Assembly (NCBI GenBank): GCA_947493695.1
Contig: CANLSF010000003.1
Span: forward strand, 372,001 to 436,000
Length of the DNA: 64,000 nt
Source of the DNA: an uncultured Kiloniellaceae bacterium
GTDB taxonomy: Bacteria; Pseudomonadota; Alphaproteobacteria; Kiloniellales; Kiloniellaceae
Reading direction: 5' to 3'
Both the position numbers and the translations under genes were made by a program. Below are positions 8,562-19,296 of this stretch, one piece after another (within the stretch, counting starts at the first letter, position 1; the number at the start of each line of letters is the position of its first letter). The notes under the pieces are model-generated. The model was not told the origin of the DNA and ran no database searches. It saw only the letters and a list, made by a program, of their open reading frames with translations.

Positions 8562-9419
8562 CTAACTCTCCCCGGCAGAGCCAGCGGTACGCTTGAGCCG
8601 TCGGCTGCGCCGGGGATCCGGGATTGGCACCGCACCGATCAGGGATCTTGTGTAACTGTGCTGCGGATCGCTGAAGACCTGATGGGTCGGTCCCGTCTCC
8701 ACAATCTCGCCAGCATACATCACAGCAACTTCATCGGTAATGTGCCGTACGACCGAGAGATCGTGGCTGATAAAGAGAAAAGTAAGCCCCTGGCGCGTCT
8801 GTAGATCCATGATCAGATTGAGCACCTGAGCCTGAACCGAGACATCAAGCGCGGAAACAGGCTCATCGGCAACGATCAGACTTGGTTCCGTAATTAAGGC
8901 ACGGGCAATAGCAACCCGCTGACGCTGTCCCCCTGAAAACTCATGCGGGTAACGATCCGCATCAGCGGGTTTGAGGCCAACAGAATCCAAAGTCGCCCCC
9001 ACCCGCTCCCGCCGTTCGGCCCGGCTGAGGTCAGGCAGTAAAACCTCGAGCGGTTCAGCAACAATCCGCTCAACCTTGAAACGCGGATCCAGCGAGCCGT
9101 AGGGGTCCTGAAACACCATCTGAAATTTCCGCCGCAACGACCGAAGCGCGCGCGCCGGAAGGGCAAAAACGTCCTGACCTTCCAACAGGACCCGACCCGA
9201 CGCAGGTTGCTCCAAACCCATAACTGTTCGGGCGAGCGTGGATTTACCGCAGCCGGATTCGCCCACAATTCCAAAGCTCTTGCCTGGATCGACGTTAAAA
9301 CTCACGCCATTGACGGCGCGAAAACTCACCGGCGGTCCAAAGAGACTTTTGCGGGGCAGCCTGTACTCGCGCACAAGGTTCTCAACCTGCAACAAAGGCT
9401 GTGGATTTGGAGAATTCAT
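8562..9419 (-). CDS. Oligopeptide-type ABC transporter ATPase (DppF-like)
   Basis: A 285-residue ATP-hydrolysing subunit of a dipeptide/oligopeptide/nickel importer. Walker A Gly-Glu-Ser-Gly-Cys-Gly-Lys-Ser-Thr lies near residues 53-61, the ABC signature Ser-Gly-Gly-Gln-Arg-Gln-Arg near 166-172, and Walker B Leu-Ile-Val-Ala-Asp-Glu-Pro directly after it. The C-terminal tail has the oligopeptide-transporter extension but ends earlier than the cysteine-containing tail of DppD/DppF proteins. Its ATG overlaps the stop of the preceding DppD-like gene in an ATGA, indicating translational coupling. It is the last gene of a five-gene minus-strand operon. Confidence 0.92.
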   Translation of the reverse strand: MNSPNPQPLLQVENLVREYRLPRKSLFGPPVSFRAVNGVSFNVDPGKSFGIVGESGCGKSTLARTVMGLEQPASGRVLLEGQDVFALPARALRSLRRKFQMVFQDPYGSLDPRFKVERIVAEPLEVLLPDLSRAERRERVGATLDSVGLKPADADRYPHEFSGGQRQRVAIARALITEPSLIVADEPVSALDVSVQAQVLNLIMDLQTRQGLTFLFISHDLSVVRHITDEVAVMYAGEIVETGPTHQVFSDPQHSYTRSLIGAVPIPDPRRSRRLKRTAGSAGES

Positions 9420-10402
9420 GAACCCTCCTCAACGTGCGCAATGTTGAAACAGGCGGCGTTGTGCCGATGCCCCAAGGTCTTCATTAGGGGCAGTTCCCGG
9501 CTGCAAAGATCTGTCGCAAAGCCGCAGCGCGTCACGAAAGGGCAACCAGCCGGCCGCGAGAGCGCATCCGGCACTCGTCCTGGAATTGTCGTCAGCGGCG
9601 ACCTTGTCGTACTGCCTTCGGAACTGTGACTCGGCATTGCGGCAAAAAGACCGCGGGTATAAGGATGCGCCATCCGCTCGAATACCTCTACAGTCGGACC
9701 ATCCTCGACCAGCCTGCCCGCATACATCACCGCCATAGTGTCCGTAGTCTCAGCCACGACTCCCAGGTCGTGGGTGATCAGAACGAGCCCCATACCGAAT
9801 TCATCAATGATATCGGCTAGCAGGTCCAGAATCTGTGCCTGCACCGTCACGTCCAGTGCCGTCGTCGGCTCGTCTGCGACCAGAATCTCCGGCCCACAAG
9901 CCAACGCCATGGCAATCACGACGCGCTGACGTTGACCGCCGGAAAGCTGGTGCGGAAAAAGGCTGAGCGCGAAACGCTCGACCGGCAGGCCAACCCGCGC
10001 CAAGGTCTGGCTGGCGCGCGTCTCCGCCTCGTGACGCGTGAGCCCCAGATGCAACCGCAGACCTTCCGCGACCTGCCTGCCGATTGGAACCACCGGGTTC
10101 AAGGCGGTCATGGGTTCCTGGAACACCATAGCCACCTTGCGACCGCGAAGTTGGCATAGACGTTCTTCATCCGCCTTCAGGAGGTCCTCTCCATTCAATA
10201 GGATCTTCCCATGCGCACGCATTCCCTGCGGCAAAAGACCAATGATCGCCATCGCAGTCATGGATTTACCGCAACCCGACTCGCCCACCAGACCGAGACA
10301 CTGGCCTTTTGAAAGCGAGAGATTCACCTGGTCGAGCAAACGGCAAACGCCATTCGGCCCTTCCAATTCCACGCAGAGATTTTCGATCGACAGCAAAGTC
10401 AT
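9416..10402 (-). CDS. Oligopeptide-type ABC transporter ATPase (DppD-like)
   Basis: A 328-residue ATPase partner of the DppF-like protein. It has Walker A Gly-Glu-Ser-Gly-Cys-Gly-Lys-Ser near 40-47, Ser-Gly-Gly-Gln-Arg-Gln-Arg near 155-161, Walker B with Asp-Glu-Pro-Thr-Thr-Ala-Leu-Asp, and the C-terminal oligopeptide-transporter domain with cysteines (Gly-Cys-Pro-Phe-Val-Thr-Arg-Cys and two more) near 288-322; in DppD-type proteins such cysteines bind an iron-sulfur cluster. It starts two bases after the DppC-like stop, consistent with one polycistronic message. Confidence 0.92.
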   Translation of the reverse strand: MTLLSIENLCVELEGPNGVCRLLDQVNLSLSKGQCLGLVGESGCGKSMTAMAIIGLLPQGMRAHGKILLNGEDLLKADEERLCQLRGRKVAMVFQEPMTALNPVVPIGRQVAEGLRLHLGLTRHEAETRASQTLARVGLPVERFALSLFPHQLSGGQRQRVVIAMALACGPEILVADEPTTALDVTVQAQILDLLADIIDEFGMGLVLITHDLGVVAETTDTMAVMYAGRLVEDGPTVEVFERMAHPYTRGLFAAMPSHSSEGSTTRSPLTTIPGRVPDALSRPAGCPFVTRCGFATDLCSRELPLMKTLGHRHNAACFNIAHVEEGS

Positions 10403-10404
10403 GG

Positions 10405-11253
10405 CTATCTCTCGCGCCTGAGACGGGGGTCCAGAACATCACGCAAGCCGTCTCCGAATAGATTGAGTCCCAGCACGGTCAGCGCAATCGCGACACCGGG
10501 AAAGATCGCCAGCTGCGGCGCCAGAAACATCAACGTTTGCGCTTCGTTCAACATCTTGCCCCAGCTCGGCTGTGGCGGTTGTGTTCCCAACCCGAGGTAG
10601 CTCAATCCGGCTTCGGCAAGAATGGCCAGCGCGAACTGGATCGTTACCTGGACGATCAGCACGGAAGAGATATTCGGCAGGATATGCTCGATTGAGATCC
10701 GCAACGGTCCTTTGCCTGCAACACGTGCCGCCATGATGAATTCGCGTTTCCAGACCACCAGCGCCGCACCGCGGGTCAAACGCGCAAAGACGGGAATGTT
10801 GAAAATGCCGATTGCAATGATGGAATTGATCGCGCCCGGTCCGGCCAGCGCCGTAATCATCACCGCCGACAGCAGCGCCGGGAAAGCGAACGCAAAGTCG
10901 TTGGCGCGCATCAGAATCTCGTCGAGCCAACCCTGACGCGCAGCGGCAATTGCCCCCAGAGGTACACCGATGCCAACACCCAGTCCGACAGCCACAATCG
11001 CGACGGCAACTGAATTGACCGCCCCGGCCATCAGCAATGACACCAGATCGCGGCCAAACTGATCCGTCCCCAGCCAGTGCGCCGAGGAAATACCCTGAAA
11101 GCGTCGTGTCACAACGATTTCTTCCACCGGGTAAGGCGTCCAAATCAGGGCGATCGCGGCAAGCAGGACAAAGCTGACTGTGATTATGCCGCCTATCACA
11201 AAACCCCGATTACGTAGGCCCGTCCGCCAAATCTCCGCCAGGCCGTCAGACAT
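10405..11253 (-). CDS. Oligopeptide-type ABC transporter permease (DppC-like)
   Basis: A 282-residue inner-membrane permease with about six transmembrane helices, an N-terminal segment with the Trp-Leu-Gly-Thr-Asp-Gln-Phe-Gly-Arg-Asp motif typical of DppC/OppC proteins, and the cytoplasmic EAA-like loop around Ala-Arg-Val-Ala-Gly. I place the start at the ATG at 11253, which overlaps the end of the DppB-like gene by eight bases; longer versions would extend deep into that gene. Confidence 0.9.
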   Translation of the reverse strand: MSDGLAEIWRTGLRNRGFVIGGIITVSFVLLAAIALIWTPYPVEEIVVTRRFQGISSAHWLGTDQFGRDLVSLLMAGAVNSVAVAIVAVGLGVGIGVPLGAIAAARQGWLDEILMRANDFAFAFPALLSAVMITALAGPGAINSIIAIGIFNIPVFARLTRGAALVVWKREFIMAARVAGKGPLRISIEHILPNISSVLIVQVTIQFALAILAEAGLSYLGLGTQPPQPSWGKMLNEAQTLMFLAPQLAIFPGVAIALTVLGLNLFGDGLRDVLDPRLRRER

Positions 11254-12202
11254 GCCCGCCTCCACTACGCAGGCGCGGATCGAGAACGGCATAGCCCAGA
11301 TCGACGATGAAATTGACCAGGACAACAGAGCCTGCAAGCAGAACCACCAGATCCTTGACCACGATCAGATCGCGCTGGGCAATCGCCTGAAACAACAGGC
11401 GTCCCAGACCCGGCAGATAAAAGACGTTTTCGATAATGATCGTTCCCGCCAGTAGGAACGAGAACTGCAGCCCCAGGATGGTGATCACAGGGATCAAGGC
11501 ATTGCGCACCGCATGCCGCCAGAGAGCCGCGTTCCGCGACAGTCCCTTAGCTCTGGCCGTGCGCACGAAGTCTTCCTGCAAAACCTCTAACACCGAGGAA
11601 CGGGTCACACGGGTCAGGATTGCCGCCTGCGGAAGCGCCAAGGCAAAAGCGGGCAGCAACAGAGACTGTGTCGCCGGCCAGAAGCCCGCATCCCAACCGG
11701 CAAACCCACCGGCGGGCACCCATTGCAACGTGACGGAAAACAGCAGGATCAGCAGGATGGCAAACCAGAAGTTCGGAATAGCAATCCCGAACTGCGCCGC
11801 GCCGGTCAACGCGATATCCAGAGTCTTGTTGTGCCGCGATGCTGCAATTACGCCCAGGGGAATGGCTATCACCGTCGAAAGAGTCAAAGCCATAACCGCC
11901 AGTGGCAAGCTGACCACCACACGTTCGCCGATCAGCTCCGAAACCGGCACATCGTAGGTGTAGCTGCGCCCCAGTTCGCCGGTCATCAAACCGCCGATCC
12001 ACTGGAAAAACCGTGTCCAGGCAGGCTGATCCAATCCCATCTCGGCACGCAGGGCCGCCAGTGTATCCGGCTGCGCGGACACGCCGAGCATTACCAGCGC
12101 CGGATCTCCGGGCAGGATTTCCAGGACCGAAAATACCACGATGGCGGCAACCAACAGGGTCGCCGCCAACATGATCAGTCGTTTAACAAGAAACAGAGTC
12201 AT
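11246..12202 (-). CDS. Oligopeptide-type ABC transporter permease (DppB-like)
   Basis: A 318-residue permease. The first helix, the Leu-Pro-Gly-Asp-Pro-Ala segment (about 30-35), and the C-terminal Ala-Arg-Ala-Lys-Gly-Leu loop followed by Arg-Asn-Ala-Leu-Ile-Pro mark the DppB/OppB family. It follows the substrate-binding protein gene after 65 bases and overlaps the DppC-like gene. Substrate cannot be told from the permease. Confidence 0.92.
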   Translation of the reverse strand: MTLFLVKRLIMLAATLLVAAIVVFSVLEILPGDPALVMLGVSAQPDTLAALRAEMGLDQPAWTRFFQWIGGLMTGELGRSYTYDVPVSELIGERVVVSLPLAVMALTLSTVIAIPLGVIAASRHNKTLDIALTGAAQFGIAIPNFWFAILLILLFSVTLQWVPAGGFAGWDAGFWPATQSLLLPAFALALPQAAILTRVTRSSVLEVLQEDFVRTARAKGLSRNAALWRHAVRNALIPVITILGLQFSFLLAGTIIIENVFYLPGLGRLLFQAIAQRDLIVVKDLVVLLAGSVVLVNFIVDLGYAVLDPRLRSGGGHV

Positions 12203-12267
12203 CGATTGCCGGTGAAGCCTTCACCCCGGAAATTACGCATTTTACAGCTCCCCTCTGCTGGAGGGCC

Positions 12268-13749
12268 TTACTTTTCCCAGGAAACTTCCGTCAGATCGTT
12301 CGCCTGAACCGGGCTGTTCTCCCAGAGGCCTTTGACCTTGGCGTTCCAGACACCGTGTTTGGCAAGCTGGAAGAGAAAACCGTTCACGGCGTCCTCCGAC
12401 AACTGCTTCTGCGCATCCGCCATCACGGCGTAGCGGGCTTTCTCGTCAACCTCGGAAGCCAGCTTCTCCATAAAACCATTGAACGCCTCGCTCTGATAAT
12501 CGAAGTAGTAGCTTTCCCGGGCATAGATACCGATGTCCATCGGTTCAGTGTGGGAGACGATGGTCAGATCGAAATCCTTACCGCGGAAGGCCTGTTCCAG
12601 CCACTGCGCCCATTCAACGGGAATAATTTCCAGCTCGATGCCGATCTCTCGGAGTTGAGAGGCGATGATCTCACCACCGCGCCGCGCGTAGCTAGGCGGC
12701 GGCAGCTTGATCGTTGCCTTGAATCCATCGGCATGCCCGGCCTCCGCCATCAAGGACTTGGCTTTCTCCAGATCCAGCGGATAGCGGTTCGTCAGATCGA
12801 CATAGGCCGGGTGATGCGGCGCAAAATGACTGCCAATCGGTGTGCCATACCCGAACATTGCGCCATCGATGATGGCCTTGCGATCGATGGCATGGGCAAT
12901 TGCCTGACGGACACGGATATCGTCAAAGGGCGGACGCCCGTTGTTTGTCGAGAGAATGGTTTCTCCCTCGGTGCTGCCGATGACCACTTTGAAGCGCGGA
13001 TCTGCCTCGAACTGCACCATGTTCTCCGGTGCGGGAAAGTTCGCGAAGGCGTCAACGTCGCCCGCCATCATGGCCGAAACCGCCGCCGCGGGATCTGGAA
13101 TAAACCGGAAGGTCGCCGTCGCCAGCTTCGCAGGTTCGCCCCAGTAGGCGTCGTTCCGCTGTAACTCGACACGGTCACCTTTAACCCAGCGTTTGAAGGT
13201 AAAGGGTCCGGTACCGACCGGATTGGCTTTATTGCCATCAGCGCTCTCTTCGCCAACCACGATGGCATCCCCCCAGCCCAGATTGAACAGGAAGTGCCCG
13301 GTCGGTCGTTTAAGCGTGACAACGACCGTTCCCGCACCTTCGGCCGCGACAGACTCAATTGGTTCAAACAATGCTTTCTGCGCATTCACGCTATCAGTCG
13401 CGATGGCGCGCTCAATCGAAAAAAGAACGTCGGCGGAATCCATCGTCGTTCCGTCATGAAACGTCACGCCTTCACGCAGCGTAAAGCGGTAAGTCTTTCC
13501 GTCGTCGGACACGTTCCAGCTCGACGCCAGTCCCGGTTTGACTTCACCATTCCGATCGATGCGGGTCAGGCCCTCAAAAACGTTCGCGTAGACAACCTCA
13601 TCAATCGCAGCCGCCGCGCCCGCGGTCGGATCCAGGTGCGGCGGTTCCAGAACGACCCCCATATTGAGGTGGCCATCCCCAGCCGCTTGAAGCTGGAGCG
13701 GGACAAGTCCAGCGACACAGGTCGCCAAGGCAAGAAATAGCCGCTTCAT
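12268..13749 (-). CDS. Peptide-type ABC transporter substrate-binding protein
   Basis: A 493-residue periplasmic binding protein of the SBP_bac_5 family, which deliver peptides, opines, nickel or related ligands. Residues 1-22 are a signal peptide ending in Leu-Gln-Ala-Ala. The mature sequence begins with the family's typical strand (Leu-Asn-Met-Gly-Val-Val-Leu-Glu-Pro-Pro-His-Leu-Asp-Pro) and contains Leu-Arg-Glu-Gly-Val-Thr-Phe-His-Asp-Gly (about 94-103). It is the promoter-proximal gene of the operon. The ligand is unknown; no peptidase or catabolic gene accompanies it. Confidence 0.9.
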   Translation of the reverse strand: MKRLFLALATCVAGLVPLQLQAAGDGHLNMGVVLEPPHLDPTAGAAAAIDEVVYANVFEGLTRIDRNGEVKPGLASSWNVSDDGKTYRFTLREGVTFHDGTTMDSADVLFSIERAIATDSVNAQKALFEPIESVAAEGAGTVVVTLKRPTGHFLFNLGWGDAIVVGEESADGNKANPVGTGPFTFKRWVKGDRVELQRNDAYWGEPAKLATATFRFIPDPAAAVSAMMAGDVDAFANFPAPENMVQFEADPRFKVVIGSTEGETILSTNNGRPPFDDIRVRQAIAHAIDRKAIIDGAMFGYGTPIGSHFAPHHPAYVDLTNRYPLDLEKAKSLMAEAGHADGFKATIKLPPPSYARRGGEIIASQLREIGIELEIIPVEWAQWLEQAFRGKDFDLTIVSHTEPMDIGIYARESYYFDYQSEAFNGFMEKLASEVDEKARYAVMADAQKQLSEDAVNGFLFQLAKHGVWNAKVKGLWENSPVQANDLTEVSWEK

Positions 13750-13946
13750 AGTGCACTCCCCGTCAAAGGTATTTCAGCAAAAACCGCCGTCAGCATCTGA
13801 TAGCAGCCGATCTTACGACAGCCACCAACACAATCAGTCTGATTAATTACAGAAGGATCTTATACTCGAAAACGTGAGATGGCTACGCCGCCGCAAGGCC
13901 AGCCGGATCGGGAGTTCAAGGGCTTAGCCTTGCTAAAAACGGAAGC

Positions 13947-15047
<1,101 letters not shown>

Positions 15048-15395
15048 TTGCCCAACCCTCCCAAGGGACCAACAGGGTCATTTATTTTTTTATATTTGAT
15101 GTCCGCCTTACAACCCAACCCGAGTGTGCGGCAGACGCGTGACAGTTTGAGCAGAGCCTCTGGTTTCGTCAAGCGGCCTCTTTCTTTTTTTTTCGTTATC
15201 TTTCTTTCCATTTGACAAGATGAAAGCTCTGACGAGATACTTAACCCCATCGATTTTGCGGGTGAAACAATGTGAACTCGGAAGATAAGCGGAAGCGCCT
15301 CTTCGCTTTCCATTCTGGCTTGCCTCACCGTTTAGGCCCGATATCGAAATAAAAAGAAAGTCGACCGTCAGGACGTCAAACAAGGGGAGAGGTTC
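15048..15395. other. Divergent promoter region of sugar importer genes
   Basis: About 350 bases between the ATPase gene (minus) and permease gene (plus). It holds a run of TTTC repeats at 15181-15209 directly followed by a sigma-70-like promoter reading rightwards (see separate entry), leaving a leader of about 150 bases before the permease. No gene is visible in it; the leader is AT-rich. Confidence 0.5.
15181..15241 (+). promoter_or_regulatory. Putative DeoR operator plus sigma-70 promoter
   Basis: TTTC-type repeats fill 15181-15209, immediately before TTGACA (15212-15217) and, after 18 bases, GATACT (15236-15241). DeoR-family repressors often bind repeated TTTC/GAAA motifs. Similar repeats lie at 20224-20273 and 24275-24289, so I read this as an operator abutting the -35 box of the permease/alpha-galactosidase operon. 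The repeats and promoter boxes are visible; the binding is inferred. Confidence 0.5.
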
Positions 15396-16274
15396 ATGTC
15401 GCAGTATTGGCGCAAGAACCAGGTCAAAATCGCGCCGTGGCTGTTTCTCGCGCCGGCCTTTTTTGTGTTCGCTCTCTACGTCTTGAACCCAATTGCTCAA
15501 AGCGTCTGGATCAGTTTTCACGAATGGGATGGCCTGGGTGAAAAGACCTTCATCGGTCTGGCCAACTACGAAGAACTCTTCGACGACGATCAGTTCTGGA
15601 TCTCGCTGACGAATAACGTCTACTGGCTGGTGCTCTACATGCTGGCGCCGCCGATCGGCCTTGGCATCGCGCTGTTCCTGAACCAGAACGTGCCCGGCAT
15701 CCGACTGGTCAAGTCTCTGTTCTTTTTCCCCTTCGTTATTTCACAGGTGGTGGTCGGCCTGATCTTCGCCTGGTTCTACGATCCACATAACGGTCTGATG
15801 GCGCTTCTGCTCGGCAACATCGGCGTTGATCCGATTGCCGTCCTCTCCGATGAAGACCTCGTGACTTACGGTATTATCGCCGCCGGTCTCTGGCCGCAGA
15901 TCGCCTACTGCATGATTCTCTATCTCACCGGGCTTAACTCCCTGAGCCCGGACCAGATCGAGGCTGCGCGCCTCGATGGTGCGAAGGGTCTGCGCATGCT
16001 CTGGCATGTCGTCCTTCCGCAGCTTATGCCGGCCACTTTCATCGCCATTGTTGTGACCGTTATCGGTGCGCTGCGTAGCTTCGATCTGGTGGCTATCATG
16101 ACCGACGGCGGTCCCTACGGCAGTTCCAGCGTTCTGGCCTACTTCATGTACGAGCAATCCATGTTCAATTACCGCATGGGATACGGCGCCGCCATCGCGA
16201 CCGTCCTCTTCCTGATCATGGATATTTATATCGCTTTCTTCCTATGGCGCATGATTCGCGCAGAGCGGGGTTAA
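15396..16274 (+). CDS. Sugar ABC transporter permease, MalF/UgpA type
   Basis: A 292-residue inner-membrane protein with six predicted helices and the EAA loop Glu-Ala-Ala-Arg-Leu-Asp-Gly-Ala (about residues 189-196) that docks onto the ATPase. It belongs to CUT1 importers for di- and oligosaccharides. It lies four bases upstream of the second permease and in the same operon as the alpha-galactosidase, which suggests alpha-galactosides such as melibiose or raffinose as cargo. Confidence 0.92.
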   Translation: MSQYWRKNQVKIAPWLFLAPAFFVFALYVLNPIAQSVWISFHEWDGLGEKTFIGLANYEELFDDDQFWISLTNNVYWLVLYMLAPPIGLGIALFLNQNVPGIRLVKSLFFFPFVISQVVVGLIFAWFYDPHNGLMALLLGNIGVDPIAVLSDEDLVTYGIIAAGLWPQIAYCMILYLTGLNSLSPDQIEAARLDGAKGLRMLWHVVLPQLMPATFIAIVVTVIGALRSFDLVAIMTDGGPYGSSSVLAYFMYEQSMFNYRMGYGAAIATVLFLIMDIYIAFFLWRMIRAERG

Positions 16275-16278
16275 GCCG

Positions 16279-17130
16279 ATGTTTCCAAGACCAATCGAAA
16301 AAGCCCCGCACGGCAAGCAGATCGCCTACAAGGTCGCACTGCCGATCGCGTTGATCGCCTGGTTGCTGCCTCTGATCGCTGTGATGATGACCTCTGCGCG
16401 TTCCATCGAAGATCTCAACAAAGGCAACTACTGGGGTCTGCCCGAAAAGTGGATGCTGATCGAGAACTACAGCGAGATCTTCCGCGTCACGCCGATGGCG
16501 ACCTACATGCTGAACTCGGTGATCATCACCCTGCCGACTGTGGTGGTTTCCGTTGCATTTGCGACCATGGCCGGCTTTGCGCTGGCGAAATACAACATCC
16601 GCTTTCGCATCCTCCTGTTCGCGATCTTTGTCGGCGGAAACTTCATCCCCTTCCAGATCCTGATGATCCCGGTCCGAACGCTCACCATCGACCTGGGATT
16701 CTACGATACACCCTGGGCGCTGATCGTTTTCCATACTGCTTTCCAGACTGGTTTCTGCACCCTTTTCATGCGCAACTTTATCGCCGCCTTACCGAACGAG
16801 CTGATCGAGGCTGCCCGCGTCGAAGGAGTGAGCGAATGGAAGATCTTCCGGCATATCATCGTGCCGTTGGTCCGCCCTGCCCTGGCAGCGCTCTCGGTTC
16901 TGATCTTCACCTTCGTCTGGAACGATTACTTCTGGTCGCTCGTGCTGGTTCAAAGTGACGAGGTGCGCCCGATCACAGCAGGCCTCAATGCCCTCAAGGG
17001 CCAATGGCTCGCCTCCTGGCAGTTGATATCTGCCGGATCGATTATCGCCGCACTGCCTCCGGTTGCCCTCTTCTTCCTGATGCAGCGTCACTTCATCGCG
17101 GGCCTTACGCTTGGGGCCACCAAGGGATAA
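16279..17130 (+). CDS. Sugar ABC transporter permease, MalG/UgpE type
   Basis: A 283-residue permease, partner of the preceding gene. It has six hydrophobic helices and the EAA loop Glu-Ala-Ala-Arg-Val-Glu-Gly-Val near residues 176-183. The alpha-galactosidase gene follows after nine bases, so import and hydrolysis are co-expressed. Confidence 0.92.
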   Translation: MFPRPIEKAPHGKQIAYKVALPIALIAWLLPLIAVMMTSARSIEDLNKGNYWGLPEKWMLIENYSEIFRVTPMATYMLNSVIITLPTVVVSVAFATMAGFALAKYNIRFRILLFAIFVGGNFIPFQILMIPVRTLTIDLGFYDTPWALIVFHTAFQTGFCTLFMRNFIAALPNELIEAARVEGVSEWKIFRHIIVPLVRPALAALSVLIFTFVWNDYFWSLVLVQSDEVRPITAGLNALKGQWLASWQLISAGSIIAALPPVALFFLMQRHFIAGLTLGATKG

Positions 17131-17139
17131 GATCCGATT

Positions 17140-19296
17140 ATGACCAGCGCCTATCATCGGCTTGATTCGAGCCGCAGCACAGTCCTGCTCGAAGTCCCTG
17201 AAGACCGGGTTGCGGGCGCGATGCCGCGCATTCTCTATTGGGGAGGCCTGCTTCCCAAAAACGAACAGCCTGCGAGTCTGGCACGGGCGTTGGTTCGTCC
17301 TGCGTTGCAAGGGGGCTTGGACGATGCGGTCCCCCTCACGCTAAGCCCGTCCCTCGTCAATGGATTTCCAGGTCAGCCGGCCCTCAGCGGTCACCGAAAA
17401 GGCAGGCATGCCCTACCGGGTTTTCAGGACGTGGAGGTCACCCAGGGTGAAAGCAGCTGGAACGTCCTTGCACGGGACAGTGCCGCGGGTTTGACCCTGC
17501 AGATTGCCATAGCGCTGGCGCCCGACAGCAATGTTTTGACCATGAACACCCGCCTGACTAATGACGGTGCATCAGACTACGATCTGCAATGGTGCGCGGC
17601 AGCCACCCTCCCCATTCCTGCGTGTCACGAGGAAATTTTAAGCTTCAGGGGTCGCTGGTGCGGCGAATTCCAGACCGCTCGCCGTCGTGCCCCCGTCGGC
17701 ACGCTGATGCGCGAAAACCGGCGTGGGCGGACCTCTCACGACAGCTTTCCCGCCATGATCCTAGGCACGGAAGGCTTCAACGAAACAAACGGCACTGTCC
17801 TGGGGGCGCATCTGGCCTGGAGCGGCAATCACCGGGTTTTGCATGAGCGCCTGCCCGACGGGACGCGGCAGCTTCAGATGGGTGAACTTCTGCTGCCGGG
17901 CGAAGTCATGCTTGCCCCTGGCGAGAGCTATCAATCGCCCGATGTCTGCTTCAGCGTCAGTGATAAGGGGCTTGGTGGCCTGTCCCACAACTTTCACAGC
18001 TTTCTGCGCGCAGAACTCCTGCCGGAGCAGACCCGCAAACCGCGGCCGGTCACGCTCAATACCTGGGAAGCAGTTTACTTCGACCATGCGCCGGAAAAAC
18101 TCAGCCGCCTGGCACAACTGGCGGCAAAGGTCGGTGTCGAGCGCTTCGTTCTGGACGACGGCTGGTTCAAAGACCGCAATGATGACCGCACGTCCCTGGG
18201 CGACTGGGTCCTGGATGAAAAGAAATACCCTCACGGCCTGGAGCCACTGATCAACGAGGTGGAAGGCCTGGGTATGGAGTTCGGCCTCTGGGTCGAGCCG
18301 GAAATGGTCAATCCGGACAGCGACCTCTTCCGCGCGCATCCGGACTGGGTTTTGCATCTGGAGTCCCTGCAAGAGCCCACCGGGCGTTACCAGCATGTGC
18401 TCAACCTCACAAAACCCGAAGCGGCCCAATACCTTTTTGAGAGCCTGGATACGCTCTTGAAAGCCTATCCCATTCGATATCTGAAGTGGGATATGAACCG
18501 GGACCTAAGCCATCAGGCTGATGGGCAAAGCTTTGTCACGGGTCAGCAGACCAAGGCGCTCTACGCGCTGATCGACCGGCTTCGCGAGAGCCACCCCTCA
18601 GTCGAAATCGAGAGCTGCGCCTCCGGCGGCGGGCGGGCGGACTACGGAATCCTGCGTCGGACACACAGAATCTGGGCCTCGGATTCCAATGATGCGCATG
18701 ACCGGCAATCGATCCAACAGGGCTTCAGTCTCTTCTTCCCGCCTGAAGTCATGGGCGCACATATCGGCCCCATGCACTGCCACACAACAGGACGGCGCCT
18801 GGATCTCGATTTCCGCGCGATAACAGCCTTCTTCGGCCACTTCGGCCTGGAAGCCGATCTCAGCCAGCTTTCAGATGACGAACTCGCCAAAGTCGCAGCT
18901 TACGTGGCGCTCCACAAGGAATGGAGATCCGTGTTGCACAACGGACAGGTACTGCGGCAGGTGCTCGAAGATGGCCGCGCCCTGCTCTTCGGGGTTCTTT
19001 CAGATGACCGCGCCCACGCTATCGTCAGCTATGCGGTGATGGAACAAACACGTGATGCCTTAACCGCGCCTTTACGCATCTCGGGTCTGGACCCGGAGCG
19101 TTTCTACCGGGTTTGCGCCTTTAATCAGCCAAACAATCCGGGACGCCGGATGAAGAATATGCCGGACGCGCTGTTCGACGGATCGCTGATTCATACGGGC
19201 AGTGCGATCGCAGGTTCAGGCATCCAAATTCCAGTTCTCGATCCGGATACGGCGTTACTCCTGCAGATTTCCGACAGCTCAACTTCGGCAAATTAG
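17140..19296 (+). CDS. Alpha-galactosidase, GH36
   Basis: A 718-residue cytoplasmic enzyme of normal GH36 length, without signal peptide. It hydrolyses terminal alpha-1,6-galactosides with retention. The nucleophile block Lys-Trp-Asp-Met-Asn-Arg-Asp lies near residues 449-455 and the acid/base block Trp-Ala-Ser-Asp-Ser-Asn-Asp near 511-517; upstream are the substrate-binding Asp-Asp-Gly-Trp-Phe (about 346-350) and Trp-Val-Glu-Pro-Glu-Met motifs. It overlaps the tail of the convergent mutarotase gene by four bases. The order importer then hydrolase suggests uptake of intact galacto-oligosaccharides followed by internal cleavage. Confidence 0.93.
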   Translation: MTSAYHRLDSSRSTVLLEVPEDRVAGAMPRILYWGGLLPKNEQPASLARALVRPALQGGLDDAVPLTLSPSLVNGFPGQPALSGHRKGRHALPGFQDVEVTQGESSWNVLARDSAAGLTLQIAIALAPDSNVLTMNTRLTNDGASDYDLQWCAAATLPIPACHEEILSFRGRWCGEFQTARRRAPVGTLMRENRRGRTSHDSFPAMILGTEGFNETNGTVLGAHLAWSGNHRVLHERLPDGTRQLQMGELLLPGEVMLAPGESYQSPDVCFSVSDKGLGGLSHNFHSFLRAELLPEQTRKPRPVTLNTWEAVYFDHAPEKLSRLAQLAAKVGVERFVLDDGWFKDRNDDRTSLGDWVLDEKKYPHGLEPLINEVEGLGMEFGLWVEPEMVNPDSDLFRAHPDWVLHLESLQEPTGRYQHVLNLTKPEAAQYLFESLDTLLKAYPIRYLKWDMNRDLSHQADGQSFVTGQQTKALYALIDRLRESHPSVEIESCASGGGRADYGILRRTHRIWASDSNDAHDRQSIQQGFSLFFPPEVMGAHIGPMHCHTTGRRLDLDFRAITAFFGHFGLEADLSQLSDDELAKVAAYVALHKEWRSVLHNGQVLRQVLEDGRALLFGVLSDDRAHAIVSYAVMEQTRDALTAPLRISGLDPERFYRVCAFNQPNNPGRRMKNMPDALFDGSLIHTGSAIAGSGIQIPVLDPDTALLLQISDSSTSAN

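Noticed and set aside
17761-18429. A 222-codon open frame antisense to the alpha-galactosidase
   Set aside because: The GH36 gene has complete catalytic motifs here; the antisense frame has none.
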